In this document: piece after piece, positions 1-8,807 of the stretch
How positions within the stretch are numbered: the first letter of the stretch is position 1
How the letters are laid out: every line of letters starts with the position of its first letter
Notes under the pieces: model-generated
The model's database searches: none
What the model was told of the DNA's origin: nothing
Seen by the model: only the letters and a program-made list of their open reading frames with translations
From: CAYUIS01 sp964444825
Lineage (GTDB): Bacteria; Chloroflexota; Anaerolineae; B4-G1
Length of the DNA stretch: 21,355 nt
Assembly (NCBI GenBank): GCA_964444825.1
Contig: CAYUIS010000086.1
Location: 1-21,355 of the forward strand
Reading direction: 5' to 3'
Translations under genes and position numbers: made by a program

Positions 1-1
1 C

Positions 2-1714
2 GAACGAAGCCAGTTGAGGAGAACAATTCAGGTCAGGCAGGCCAAGCCACGCGTGATCGTCGTGGACAGCCCGGCTGGGATGGGCAAGACCCGACTCATA
101 CTCGAGGTCTGCCGTGATCTCGTGATGGGCGCCTTTGGGCATCAGGCGGAATGGCGCATTGTCCGGTTGGACTTTCGGGAAGGCTTCCCCCGTCGGTGTC
201 GCAGTGAGTACGAGGTGATCGAGGAAGTCGCACGCCAGCTCTGCCGTGATACGGCGTGGGAGCGTATCTGTGAGCTAATTCAGGATACCGATCCCGATGT
301 TCAACTACTGATCCAGCAGGCCGCCTTTGTCCCTATGGAGACGGCCGACGTACGACACGCGCTGCTGCGCGCGGTGGCGGGCGTCCCTCGGGATGTGCTC
401 GAAAAGATCCAACAGATCATTGCCGAGGCGTTCGCCAGTGCCGACATCCAGCAGGCCGTCCAAGAGGACCGTCTGAGCAGCATTGACGGTCTAGCGGGCT
501 TTATCCTGGACAGGTGTTACCCAGAACAGAATCGAATCATTCCTCGGCACGTGCTGGTCGTGCTCGATGGTGTGGACGCAATAGAGAGGGCGGAGCTGCG
601 GCACTGGGTGGTCAACGACCTGGCATCGTACCTCGGCACATTTCCGGGTCTGCAGCAGGCATTTGATCGTCTGGCCGTGCTCGTCTCCGGCCGCTTCATC
701 GAGCAGGACCTGGACTCCACGAAAAGGAGACGCCGCTTCCAGGAGATGGTGCTGCGATCCTTCACCGAGAAGCCGGTCTATGTCGAGGATCTGATCTGTC
801 AGTTCCCCGACCCATCCTTCAGCAAGCGCAAAGATCTGGTGCAGAGACTCGCTCGCAAGCTATGTCAGGCCTGCGGCGGGCATCCCCGAGTGATCAAGGA
901 GACGGCGGAAATGCTGCACGCAGGTCGGGCACATTTTATGGGGCTGGGAATGGAGCCCGAGGAGGTCGGCTACTGGTACGAGGAAGACGGACACAGGGGT
1001 ATGCTGAGAGGCTACAGAGATGCCGCCATTGCAGAGATCCTTACGGGCGTGGGGGACCAAGAGCGAAGACTGCTCAAGTTGCTCAGCGCCTTTCGCAGGT
1101 TCACGCCCGCGACCCTCGAGTTCCTGTCCCGCAAGGTCCGCCAGCACGAGATCACCGAGTATCACGCGTGCTTTGACAACTTTGATGCGGACATCCGAGA
1201 GCTATACGACAACCTGAGGCAGACCCGGCTGGTCGGTAATGACCAAGCCAAGGGCCCCTTTGACTCGGAGAGGTTCTCGCTGAGTCTCCTGTCGGCCTAT
1301 TTGCACGACCAGGAGCCGGAGCTGTTCAGTATGCTTAATGAGTGGGCTGTGGAGTTATTCGCCAATTGGATCAGGGGCAAGTTCTCGGACGAAGCCGATG
1401 CCCCGCTAAAGCCGAATCACGAATTCCAACGTGTCGGCGTCTGCGAATGGCTTTTTCATACGCTGCACCTGGCCGAGTGCTGCGACAAGTTCTCGGACGC
1501 CGACCAACTCGGGGAGGGAATCTCGGCCCAGTTGCGGGCGATCTTGGAGGACATACTGCCGTTTCCAGGCGAGCCCAGGTCCGCTCAGTGGGAGCGGATA
1601 GGAAGGGATGTCGAAGAGGATGAGCAGATCGATCATCTGATGTGGGAGATTGCGCTGGAGGACGACAAGCGGCACGAAGTGATTCGCGAAAAGATCCTTG
1701 ATGTTTTCGCATAG
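2..1714 (+). CDS. STAND-like P-loop NTPase, 5' end outside window
   Basis: A P-loop NTPase that probably acts as a sensor or switch in the operon that follows. Counting from an in-frame TTG at 14, the Walker A motif SPAGMGKT is at residues 19-26, the Walker B strand HVLVVLDGVD at about 179-188, and a sensor-like strand LAVLVSGRF follows. A GGHPRVIKETAEML segment matches the equivalent region of the NTPase at 19924-21255, so the two are related. The C-terminal half is helical and has no recognisable DNA-binding domain. The frame is open to the left edge, and Walker A would sit unusually close to the N-terminus if TTG 14 were used. I therefore infer that the true start is upstream and list the gene as partial. 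It ends 19 nt before the next gene and is likely cotranscribed with it. The ligand is unknown. Confidence 0.8.
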   Translation, partial: ERSQLRRTIQVRQAKPRVIVVDSPAGMGKTRLILEVCRDLVMGAFGHQAEWRIVRLDFREGFPRRCRSEYEVIEEVARQLCRDTAWERICELIQDTDPDVQLLIQQAAFVPMETADVRHALLRAVAGVPRDVLEKIQQIIAEAFASADIQQAVQEDRLSSIDGLAGFILDRCYPEQNRIIPRHVLVVLDGVDAIERAELRHWVVNDLASYLGTFPGLQQAFDRLAVLVSGRFIEQDLDSTKRRRRFQEMVLRSFTEKPVYVEDLICQFPDPSFSKRKDLVQRLARKLCQACGGHPRVIKETAEMLHAGRAHFMGLGMEPEEVGYWYEEDGHRGMLRGYRDAAIAEILTGVGDQERRLLKLLSAFRRFTPATLEFLSRKVRQHEITEYHACFDNFDADIRELYDNLRQTRLVGNDQAKGPFDSERFSLSLLSAYLHDQEPELFSMLNEWAVELFANWIRGKFSDEADAPLKPNHEFQRVGVCEWLFHTLHLAECCDKFSDADQLGEGISAQLRAILEDILPFPGEPRSAQWERIGRDVEEDEQIDHLMWEIALEDDKRHEVIREKILDVFA

Positions 1715-1733
1715 GGGAAAGGAGGGGAAGGGA

Positions 1734-4700
1734 ATGAACATTCAGGATGAGCAGCAGACGAAGGAGTACTACCTCGGGCGCGCTCACGAGCGGAGCTACA
1801 TTGACGGATGTATCAGGGCCACCGACGACTCTTGCCACCTCATCTACATCTACGGACAGGGTGGTGTGGGCAAGACGGCTCTCCTCGACCAGATCGTCGA
1901 GACCTACTCCCATCCGAATGCCCCCGGCGTTGCGCTTGCGGATATCGATTTCGACGATCTGACGCTGCGTCTGCCCACCAACTTTATGGAGAGGCTCGCC
2001 GATCGTCTGAGCGCACAAGGCGCGGGTGAGATGTTTGACCGATTTCGTGATCTGCTCGGACGTCCAGATCGGCGCTTTGCGGGACCCCGGGAACCGCAGG
2101 AGGAGACGCGGGAAGCCTTTGTAGATGGGCTGCGCCGGCTGACCGCACAGAGACGCCTGCTAGTATTGGTCGACACTCTGGAGAAAGCGCCTATATGGTT
2201 CCCCGCATTCTTTGCCAGCTTGGTAGCGCCGGTTCAGAATGTCGTCATCGTGTCGGTGGGGCGCGAGGAGAGCAAACGGATCGAACAGCCGCTTGAGGAG
2301 GCGCTAACCGGGCCGGACAAACCGGGCTTTGAGATCAGAGCCTTCCAATGGATGGGGTTGGACTCGGACCTGTGTGAGGCATATTTCTCCAGCCGGCAGG
2401 AGTTTGAGGCGTTTGATGCTGACCTGACGTTGTTGACCGTGCCCATCACTTTCGACCTGCAGCGGCGCATATGGGAACTGGCACAGGGCATTCCCTTCCA
2501 GATCAACCTGTTTGTCGGCATGCTGCGCTTTCTGGAGAGCGGTACGTTTCAACTCACCCAGCATATCAATGAGCTGTTGGAGGAAATCCAGGCGGCGGAA
2601 CTCGAAAAGCTCAAGGACAACCACGAGTTGCGGCAGCGATTTCAACAGGCCCTGGTGGCCCCTTTTGTCCTGAGCTACGAGCTTCCAAAACTGGAGGACG
2701 ACGAAGAAGACGAGGACAGGCTCAGCAGCCGCATTATTCTGCTGATTGCCCACGTCAACCACTATATGGCCCACGCGTTGGGCGGTTTTGATGCTTCGGT
2801 GCTAGCGGAGCTTGACGACACACTGGCCGAGGCCGAGGTGCGCCGGGGACTGAAACTCATCGAGGACCACCGCCGGACGCGTTATAGCTTCGTCAAGCTG
2901 TTCCACGGTGTCGATGGCCTGATCGGCATTGGACTCCACGACGAGATGGCGCGTATGCTGAACGAGTTGGGCTGGATTCAGCTCGATTCGCCCGGATTGA
3001 GCGAGTCGATCCGCAGCGAGATCAGCCGCAAACTGGTCGACTACTACGATCACCGCTGCCTGGAGCTGTACGCCGAAGCGGATCAGAAAGCCCAGATTGA
3101 CCAGGCCGAGGGCAAGCGTCGACAGGAGCAGATCGGGGACGTCTGGAAGCGGGCGGTTGCCCAGCCCAGAGGTCAGGCGTTGCTGCTGGCAAGGACATTT
3201 CACAGTATGTACCGGGACTTTGGCGGCGGGTGGCAGTGGATCTATAGCCTGTCCGAGCGTATCTTTCGGCAGTCCTATTTCGACGCCCTGCTGTATCAAT
3301 CGGTACAGGACTATGTGCAGGCCACAGGCGTCATCCGCGACGCCGATATAGACGCCCGCATGAACGTGTGGGAGGCAGGGGCCATCATCGCCCGGCGTGA
3401 TCTATCTCCTGGGGATCTGGACAGAGCCCGAGGGCTGCTGCGGGATAGCATCAGCATCTGGCGGGACCGGTATCAAGCCGACGAGGAGGAGGTCAGGCAA
3501 CTGGAGGAGGCCCGTGCTGAGCTGGAGGAACTCCGCCGGGGCGCGCAGGAGAGACTGCGGCCCCACTCGTTGCACGCGCCGCAGGTGCAGCCCATACTCC
3601 ACAGCTATGATGAGCAACTCGGAGCCATCGACCGGGCCATCCAGGCCAAGACCCACTTCAGCGATCTGGAGCGGGCCTACACCTCGCTCGGCTTTATCCA
3701 TCGGCTGGAGGGCAGATGGAGCGAGGCCATTCGGTATTACGACGAAGCGCTCAGGTACAGCCGCTGGCTGGCGAATAAGGCAAGCATCGCCGAGCTCACC
3801 AACAACATGGCCAACGTCTACCTGCTGTGGGGGAAACTCACCGACGCCGCGCTGTATGGCCAGATTGGGGCCATCATCCGGCGGCACCTGGATGCGCGCA
3901 GGGAACTCGGCCACAGCTATCGTATCCTCGGTATGATCAACTGGCGCATCGGCAACACGTACGAATGCCGGAAATACCTCAACCAGGCCCGGGAGTGTTA
4001 TGAGCATCCGGTCGATATCGCCCGCGTCGACCTCTACGAGGGCTACACCTATTACCGCATCGGGGACACCGAGATTGGGCACAAGTCGCTGGCAAAGCTG
4101 CCCACCCTCAAGAAGGGCGCTGCCCACGGAGGGCATTACATTCCTCCCGTTCGTTCATACCCCTTGCTGAAGCGAGCGGGCGAGGTGTTCGAGCAATACG
4201 AGGAGACGAACGACCTGTCCTGGGTCCACAACGTGCTCAGCCGGGCATATCGCCGCGACAACGAGTTCGAGCAGGCGGAGGAGGTCGCGAAAAAGGCCCT
4301 CGATCTGACCAACGATGCCCTCCGAGTCGGGGAGGCCAATCTGAGTCTGTGTATGTTGTACTATCGCTGGGGAATGAAGAAAATGAGGGAGGGAGACACG
4401 GCGGGCGCATTGAAGGAATTTGAGAAGGTAGATCAGCACTACGATGCAGGCTATCCGCTCGCCCGCGATGGGCAGTTCGTCTCCCTGTTGAGTGTGTATC
4501 AGGGCATCAAGGGTAATACCGAGTACGAACGGGGGGCACATCAAGGTCCAGCCCACTACCAATCCGCCTTCCGGTACTACCTCGAGGAATGCCAGATCTC
4601 GGCCCAGAACAAGATGCTGCGTTTCGAACGCGCGCTGAACGAGGTGGTGGCCGACCGCCTGGCCCGCATGCCGATCGATCGGGCGCTGGAGTGCGCCACC

Positions 4701-6047
4701 ATCCTGACCGACGTTGAATCGTGGCGCGGCAAAGGACTGGAGCAGGAATACCGCAAGCTCCGGGATGAGGTCGACGAGCTGATGCTGTTCCTTGGTCTGC
4801 CGGAGAAAGAGGAGATCGATCGGATGGAGCGGTCCTTCTACCAGCATATCCGATTGGGCAGCTACCGGGAGGCGCTGGAGGAGGCGACCAACGCCCTGCA
4901 AAAGTTCCGGCGCTACAACTGGACCATCGACACCGTCCGCATCTTGCTCAAGGTTGCGCAGGCTCACCGCAAGGTGACCCAGTTTACGCAGGCGCGGCGG
5001 CACTGCAAGCAGGCCCTGTTGGTGATCGACACCCTGTCGAGGCAGGCCAGGCGCAAGGGCCAGTCGATCGAGCTGATCAGGCAGAAGGCCCACACCGATT
5101 TTACGATGGGGCGGATCCTGTGGGAGATCGGCAACACCGCCGAGGCGGCCAGCCATTTTCGCTTCGCTCGCGAGGCATATCTCCGGCATCGTAATCACCG
5201 CAACGCCGACATCGCCAGGGAGATGCGGGAGGGGCTCGCCCGCTCGGTCCAGTACGAGGGCTTTATGCGCTTCCGCATCGGCGAGTTCGATTCAGCGCTC
5301 CAGTTCTTGGATTGGGCCGAACAGGAGTATCGCACGATGGGCAACGAGCGCCGGGTCGCCAAGGTGCTGAACCTCAAGGCTCGCATCTACCGCGACCGCG
5401 ACGCCGAGGGTGACATCGAAGCAGCTCACCAGGCCCTCGAAGAGGCGCTGGAGCTGGGGTTGGGGGTGGGGGACAACTATACCATCGCCGAGTGTTATCT
5501 GACCGGCATGATTCTGGAGTACCAGGAGAGCTGCAAGGCCGAGGACCAGGCGCAGCGGCTCGCGTATCTGGAGGGGGCGGAGGAATGGTATCATAAGGGG
5601 GCCGGATACGCCCACGATAACGGCTATGCCCTGCTGCAGGCAGTCTTTGAGGGCGTGCGCGGCAACATCCTGTTCGACCGGGCAAAGTTGAAGGCTGGCG
5701 CAGGAGGGGAGCCGGATCTGGAGCCAGCCTTTGATCAGTATCTCGAGGAGTGCCGTTGGGACGCCTATTACGAGGAACGCCGCTTCTTCCGTTCGCTCGA
5801 CTTGCTGATGCAGCGCTTGAGCACGCTGAACGGCGACCAGATCCGTCGCTACAACCGGTACATCCGCGAGAACTGGGTGCGGTGTGCCGATGAGGGCAAA
5901 CTTCCAGGCGAATCGTCGGGAGGCGCATACTCCGAGACCGCCATAGAGTATGTCAGCCACATGAATAGGTTCTGCCACCTTGTGGAGGATTTCAGTGAAT
6001 ATATTGCCACAGAGAGTGAGGCAATCGTCCAGTCCAGAGCCGCGTAG
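1734..6047 (+). CDS. STAND NTPase with C-terminal TPR repeats
   Basis: A 1437-residue signal-transducing NTPase. Residues 41-48 are a textbook Walker A (GQGGVGKT), residues 141-150 the Walker B strand (RLLVLVDTLE), and VVIVSVGREE looks like the sensor strand. After an acidic linker (around residue 322-335) the rest is alpha-helical. Clear TPR-like units occur around 640-760 (for example AYTSLGFIHRLEGRWSEAIRYYDEAL) and again beyond about 1030. In STAND proteins the TPR superhelix usually senses a ligand or binds partners, and the NTPase drives oligomerisation. I chose ATG 1734 because GGAGG at 1721-1725 lies 8 nt upstream; the frame opens earlier, at 1698, but that would overlap the previous gene without a better site. 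Its last 53 bp overlap the small ORF at 5995. No effector domain is visible in it, so the downstream caspase is the plausible effector. Confidence 0.92.
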   Translation: MNIQDEQQTKEYYLGRAHERSYIDGCIRATDDSCHLIYIYGQGGVGKTALLDQIVETYSHPNAPGVALADIDFDDLTLRLPTNFMERLADRLSAQGAGEMFDRFRDLLGRPDRRFAGPREPQEETREAFVDGLRRLTAQRRLLVLVDTLEKAPIWFPAFFASLVAPVQNVVIVSVGREESKRIEQPLEEALTGPDKPGFEIRAFQWMGLDSDLCEAYFSSRQEFEAFDADLTLLTVPITFDLQRRIWELAQGIPFQINLFVGMLRFLESGTFQLTQHINELLEEIQAAELEKLKDNHELRQRFQQALVAPFVLSYELPKLEDDEEDEDRLSSRIILLIAHVNHYMAHALGGFDASVLAELDDTLAEAEVRRGLKLIEDHRRTRYSFVKLFHGVDGLIGIGLHDEMARMLNELGWIQLDSPGLSESIRSEISRKLVDYYDHRCLELYAEADQKAQIDQAEGKRRQEQIGDVWKRAVAQPRGQALLLARTFHSMYRDFGGGWQWIYSLSERIFRQSYFDALLYQSVQDYVQATGVIRDADIDARMNVWEAGAIIARRDLSPGDLDRARGLLRDSISIWRDRYQADEEEVRQLEEARAELEELRRGAQERLRPHSLHAPQVQPILHSYDEQLGAIDRAIQAKTHFSDLERAYTSLGFIHRLEGRWSEAIRYYDEALRYSRWLANKASIAELTNNMANVYLLWGKLTDAALYGQIGAIIRRHLDARRELGHSYRILGMINWRIGNTYECRKYLNQARECYEHPVDIARVDLYEGYTYYRIGDTEIGHKSLAKLPTLKKGAAHGGHYIPPVRSYPLLKRAGEVFEQYEETNDLSWVHNVLSRAYRRDNEFEQAEEVAKKALDLTNDALRVGEANLSLCMLYYRWGMKKMREGDTAGALKEFEKVDQHYDAGYPLARDGQFVSLLSVYQGIKGNTEYERGAHQGPAHYQSAFRYYLEECQISAQNKMLRFERALNEVVADRLARMPIDRALECATILTDVESWRGKGLEQEYRKLRDEVDELMLFLGLPEKEEIDRMERSFYQHIRLGSYREALEEATNALQKFRRYNWTIDTVRILLKVAQAHRKVTQFTQARRHCKQALLVIDTLSRQARRKGQSIELIRQKAHTDFTMGRILWEIGNTAEAASHFRFAREAYLRHRNHRNADIAREMREGLARSVQYEGFMRFRIGEFDSALQFLDWAEQEYRTMGNERRVAKVLNLKARIYRDRDAEGDIEAAHQALEEALELGLGVGDNYTIAECYLTGMILEYQESCKAEDQAQRLAYLEGAEEWYHKGAGYAHDNGYALLQAVFEGVRGNILFDRAKLKAGAGGEPDLEPAFDQYLEECRWDAYYEERRFFRSLDLLMQRLSTLNGDQIRRYNRYIRENWVRCADEGKLPGESSGGAYSETAIEYVSHMNRFCHLVEDFSEYIATESEAIVQSRAA

Positions 6048-6195
6048 CGACCAAGACCAGGAGAGCCCACTGCCAGCGTATCTGCTGTCACCCGCGCCTC
6101 CGTGCACCGTTGATCTCGTTCCGGACGCCGCGCAGCAGACGCCGCCTTCCAAGACCGAGGCCGAGCTCCTGGCTGATGGACAGTGCGAGGTATGA
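5995..6195 (+). CDS. small ORF, candidate peptide substrate of the radical SAM enzyme
   Basis: A 66-residue ORF in a different frame from its neighbours. Its GTG start (5995) has GGAGG at 5984-5988 with a 6-nt spacer, inside the end of the STAND gene, and its TGA (6193-6195) overlaps the ATG of the radical SAM gene as ATGA. These signals suggest translational coupling. The product is rich in Pro, Ser and Gln, with Cys37 and Cys64 (the latter three residues from the C-terminus, in GQCEV), and has no membrane segment. I do not recognise the family. Its position directly before a radical SAM enzyme with a PqqD-like domain suggests a ribosomally made, modified peptide (RiPP) precursor or a small partner protein. 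It could instead be a chance ORF that only helps couple translation; it fills what would otherwise be a 144-nt gap in a very compact operon. Confidence 0.5.
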   Translation: MNILPQRVRQSSSPEPRSDQDQESPLPAYLLSPAPPCTVDLVPDAAQQTPPSKTEAELLADGQCEV

Positions 6196-7463
6196 CCCGC
6201 TTCTGCTCGGCACCCTACGTCTACACGTTCGAGATCACCTCGGCGTGCAACGCCAACTGCGCCGGGTGTGGGAACGTCTTTCCTCACGACGGTACACACC
6301 TCACGGCGTCCGATTGCCGCGCCATCCTGAACCACCTCTCCCATCCAGAGATGTTCCGGGTGACCGGTGGGGAACCGACGCTCTGCCCCGAGTTTGCCCC
6401 CATCCTGCGGCTGCTGGATTCGCAGCGAAAACCGATTGTCGTCTTTACCAACGGTGCGTGGGAGGATCCGGACGCCGTCGTCGATACGCTGCGCGCCTGC
6501 ACGCACCTGGACGGTATCCTGGTCTCGCTCCACGGCCACGATGCGGCCTCCCACCGGGCTTTTGCGGGCACCGATCATTTCTCCACGATCCTCGCCAACG
6601 TCCGCCGGGCTAGGCAGGTGGGTATTGCCGTTAACACCAATACGATTCTTACCCACCGTAACATCGACCACATGGCGGAGGTGGTCGATGTGGCGACCGG
6701 CGCTGGCGCGCAGGTGGTCGCCTTTAGCCGTCACTATGGCCTCCCGATCCCTGGCCTGACCGACCTCTCGCCCCAGCAATACCGCACCGCTGTTGAGCAG
6801 GTAGCCCGCTTGCGGGCTGCCGGCAGGCTCGTCAAGTTCAACAACAACATCCCCTTCTGTGTGGGCGGCGCGCTGACCCAGGCCTGCCCCGCTGGCGATA
6901 CCCACTGCACGATCAGCCCGACCGGCACCGCCCGGCTGTGTAATCACTCGCCCCTTGAGGTCGGCGATCTGTTGCACATGCCCATCGATCGTCTGTGGCG
7001 GTCGGAGGCGGTTGCCAGGTGGCGGCGCCAGGTTCCCGAGATGTGCCGACAGTGCGCGGCGTTTGAGCTCTGCCGGGGGGGGTGCCGGGCCAATGCCCAC
7101 GCGAACCATCTGGCGGCCGACCCTCTGGCCTGCGGTCCCTCACGGGCCAAGCCCAGGGCGGCGCCGATCCGGCACGCCCTCTGGGGCGACTCCTTTGCCA
7201 GGGCTGCCTTTAGCCGGCACGCGGAGCCTTTTGGCTACGTCTTGATCAACCGCTCCCGCATTCTCAAGCTCGCGCCGGAGGCGAGGCCGTTGCTCGACGC
7301 GCTCGAACGCGGCGACAGCACGCTGGCCCAGGTCCGCGACCTTTTCGGCCAGCCAGCCCTCAACCTCGTCGGCTATCTGTACGATAACCGTTTGGTGGTG
7401 TTGAGCGGAAACGGGGCCGCGGGACGCCTGACCGCCGAGTGCCACGCGGGTGGGGCGGGGTAG
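6192..7463 (+). CDS. radical SAM/SPASM peptide-modifying enzyme with C-terminal PqqD-like domain
   Basis: A 423-residue radical SAM enzyme, likely a peptide maturase. The 4Fe-4S/SAM motif CxxxCxxC is Cys19, Cys23 and Cys26 (CNANCAGC), followed by the GGEPT motif of the SAM site. The C-terminal half carries a SPASM-type cysteine set (CPAG, HCTISPTG, LCNHS, then MCRQCAAFELCRGGC) that would bind auxiliary Fe-S clusters, as in PqqE-like and sactipeptide enzymes. The last ~85 residues (FGYVLINRSRILKLAPEA... through VGYLYDNRLVVL) have the size and pattern of a PqqD-like RiPP recognition element. I chose ATG 6192, which overlaps the stop of the small ORF; GTG 6183 is an alternative with no better Shine-Dalgarno. 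The caspase gene follows after 3 nt. The substrate is not proven; the 66-residue ORF just upstream is the obvious candidate. Confidence 0.88.
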   Translation: MTRFCSAPYVYTFEITSACNANCAGCGNVFPHDGTHLTASDCRAILNHLSHPEMFRVTGGEPTLCPEFAPILRLLDSQRKPIVVFTNGAWEDPDAVVDTLRACTHLDGILVSLHGHDAASHRAFAGTDHFSTILANVRRARQVGIAVNTNTILTHRNIDHMAEVVDVATGAGAQVVAFSRHYGLPIPGLTDLSPQQYRTAVEQVARLRAAGRLVKFNNNIPFCVGGALTQACPAGDTHCTISPTGTARLCNHSPLEVGDLLHMPIDRLWRSEAVARWRRQVPEMCRQCAAFELCRGGCRANAHANHLAADPLACGPSRAKPRAAPIRHALWGDSFARAAFSRHAEPFGYVLINRSRILKLAPEARPLLDALERGDSTLAQVRDLFGQPALNLVGYLYDNRLVVLSGNGAAGRLTAECHAGGAG

Positions 7464-7466
7464 CGG

Positions 7467-8518
7467 ATGGCCAGGAATACCTCTTTAGCCGCGGAGCTGA
7501 AGGACAAGCGGGCTGCACTGCTCTTTGCGCGACGTACACTGGAGAGGCTCCAGGAAAAGGAATCGACCCCCGCCTACAAGATCGACCAGCAGTGGCAGTA
7601 CATCCGCGGGCTCCAGGTCCGCATCCGCGATCTGGAGGAGCAGCTTGTGGCCGCGGGGGTGTTTGCCCAGGGCCACGCCCTCGTGATTGGCGCGGGAGAG
7701 GATCTACAAACCAGCCTTCGGGACGCCGCTGCCCTGGCTGCCTTTCTAAAGCTGCCCGGTCGTTGCGCGTACCCGGAGGGCCAGGTCTACCTCTTGGCCG
7801 GCCCCGAGGCGACCTGCACCCACGTTCTCTCGGCCCTTGACGATTTGGCCCAATCGGCCGGGGCCGAGTCGACCGTCGTCGTCTACTTTTCCGGCCACGG
7901 ATGCCGGGTTGAATCGCCTAGTCGCCCCGCCGCCTTTTACCTGATGCCCCACGGCCACGACGCCGACGACCTGGTCTCCACCTGCATCAGCGGCGAGACC
8001 TTTGCCGACAAATTGGCCGCTATCCGCTCTCAGCGCCTGGTGGTACTGCTCGACTGCTGCCACGCGGGAGCGGCCCCCCAAGCTGCCGATCCAGACGTAA
8101 GGTTGAGCAAGGCGTCGGTGCCGCTGCAGGGCCTGAGCCGTGAGTGTGTTCTGCTGGCTTCCTCGCGGGCGGACGAGACATCGTACGCCGGCCGGTCGCA
8201 CAGCGAGTTTACCGTCGCCCTGCTGGAGGCGCTGGCGGGGGCGGGCGCTGCCGATAAGGACGGCATCGTCCGGGTGATGGACGTGGCCCTGTACGTGAGT
8301 TGCGAGGTGCCGAGACGTACGGAGGGCAAGCAGCATCCCGTGCTCAAGTTTCGTGACCTCAAGGACAACTTCCCGCTGGCCTACTATGCTGCCGGTGATG
8401 AGGGACTGCCGCCCTTGCCGCAGGTTGACGAATCCCAGGTCCTGCCCTCGACCGTCCAGATCGAGAGAGCGGAGCGGGAGCGCCAGGCGCTGGTCGACGG
8501 GTGGCGCCGCTTGTTCGA
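7467..8518 (+). CDS. caspase-like peptidase (C14, clan CD), 3' end lost in scaffold gap
   Basis: The first 350 residues of a caspase-fold cysteine peptidase, probably the effector of this operon. Residues 1-65 are charged and helical, like a short coiled-coil or effector-associated adaptor. The peptidase domain starts at about 68 (GHALVIGAGEDL). The catalytic His is His144 in YFSGHG, and the Cys is Cys198 in LLDCCHAG, where the D-x-C-H pattern marks the second Cys. The YLMPH and LLASSRADETSY segments are also typical of C14. Bacterial enzymes of this group act in immunity-like and cell-death pathways, usually switched on by STAND or other sensor proteins, which fits the two NTPases upstream. 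No signal peptide is visible. The ATG lies 3 nt after the radical SAM stop. The reading frame runs into 100 Ns, so the C-terminus, and possibly more operon genes, are missing. Confidence 0.9.
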
Positions 8519-8618
8519 NNNNNNNNNNNNNNNNNNNNNNNNNNNNNNNNNNNNNNNNNNNNNNNNNNNNNNNNNNNNNNNNNNNNNNNNNNNNNNNNNN
8601 NNNNNNNNNNNNNNNNNN
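8519..8618. other. 100-N assembly gap
   Basis: Exactly 100 Ns, the usual placeholder for a scaffold gap of unknown length. It removes the end of the caspase-like gene and any genes between it and the promoter at 8624. The genes on the two sides should not be assumed to be true neighbours. Confidence 0.99.
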
Positions 8619-8623
8619 CGGTT

Positions 8624-8651
8624 TTGACTTGAAGGGGAATTGCACTATACT
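8624..8651 (+). promoter_or_regulatory. sigma-70-type promoter of the large secreted protein gene
   Basis: TTGACT at 8624-8629 and TATACT at 8646-8651 are separated by 16 nt. Each hexamer differs from consensus at one position. Transcription would start near 8658, giving a leader of about 150 nt before the ATG at 8808. Confidence 0.7.
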
Positions 8652-8667
8652 ATGCCCACCAGACCAA

Positions 8668-8778
8668 GCCCTGCCGAGACACTTGTCTTGGACAACAAGT
8701 GCAGGGCAGTGAGAGCGCCTTGGCGGTCAGCGTCCCACATCCGTCGTTCACCCACCCGCCGTCAAGGTGTGGTGGGTG
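8668..8778 (+). promoter_or_regulatory. structured 5' leader with two hairpins
   Basis: The leader between the promoter and the secreted-protein gene can form two stems. The first pairs 8668-8673 with 8702-8707 (GCCCTG/CAGGGC) and 8680-8686 with 8695-8701 (CACTTGT/ACAAGTG): 13 bp with a 6-nt bulge on the 5' side and an 8-nt loop. The second pairs 8749-8756 with 8771-8778 (CACCCACC/GGTGGGTG) around a 14-nt loop, ending 17 nt before the Shine-Dalgarno GGGAGG (8796-8801). Neither is followed by a U-run, so they are not intrinsic terminators. I do not recognise a known riboswitch class; mRNA stabilisation or control of translation are possible roles. Confidence 0.45.
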
Positions 8779-8807
8779 TTGTATTTCCAGCGGAAGGGAG
8801 GACCAGA

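Noticed and set aside
7073..7083. Run of eight Gs in the radical SAM gene as a frameshift error
   Set aside because: The frame across it encodes the expected SPASM motif CRGGCR, so the run is correct as written.
5292..7109. 605-codon minus-strand ORF
   Set aside because: It lies opposite the STAND-TPR and radical SAM genes, which have clear motifs. The translation is low-complexity (rich in G, R, V and P) without recognisable domains, typical of antisense frames in G+C-rich DNA.
8640..8807. Upstream extension of the secreted-protein frame
   Set aside because: It would begin inside the promoter and put about 56 residues before a clear signal peptide. ATG 8808 has the proper Shine-Dalgarno.
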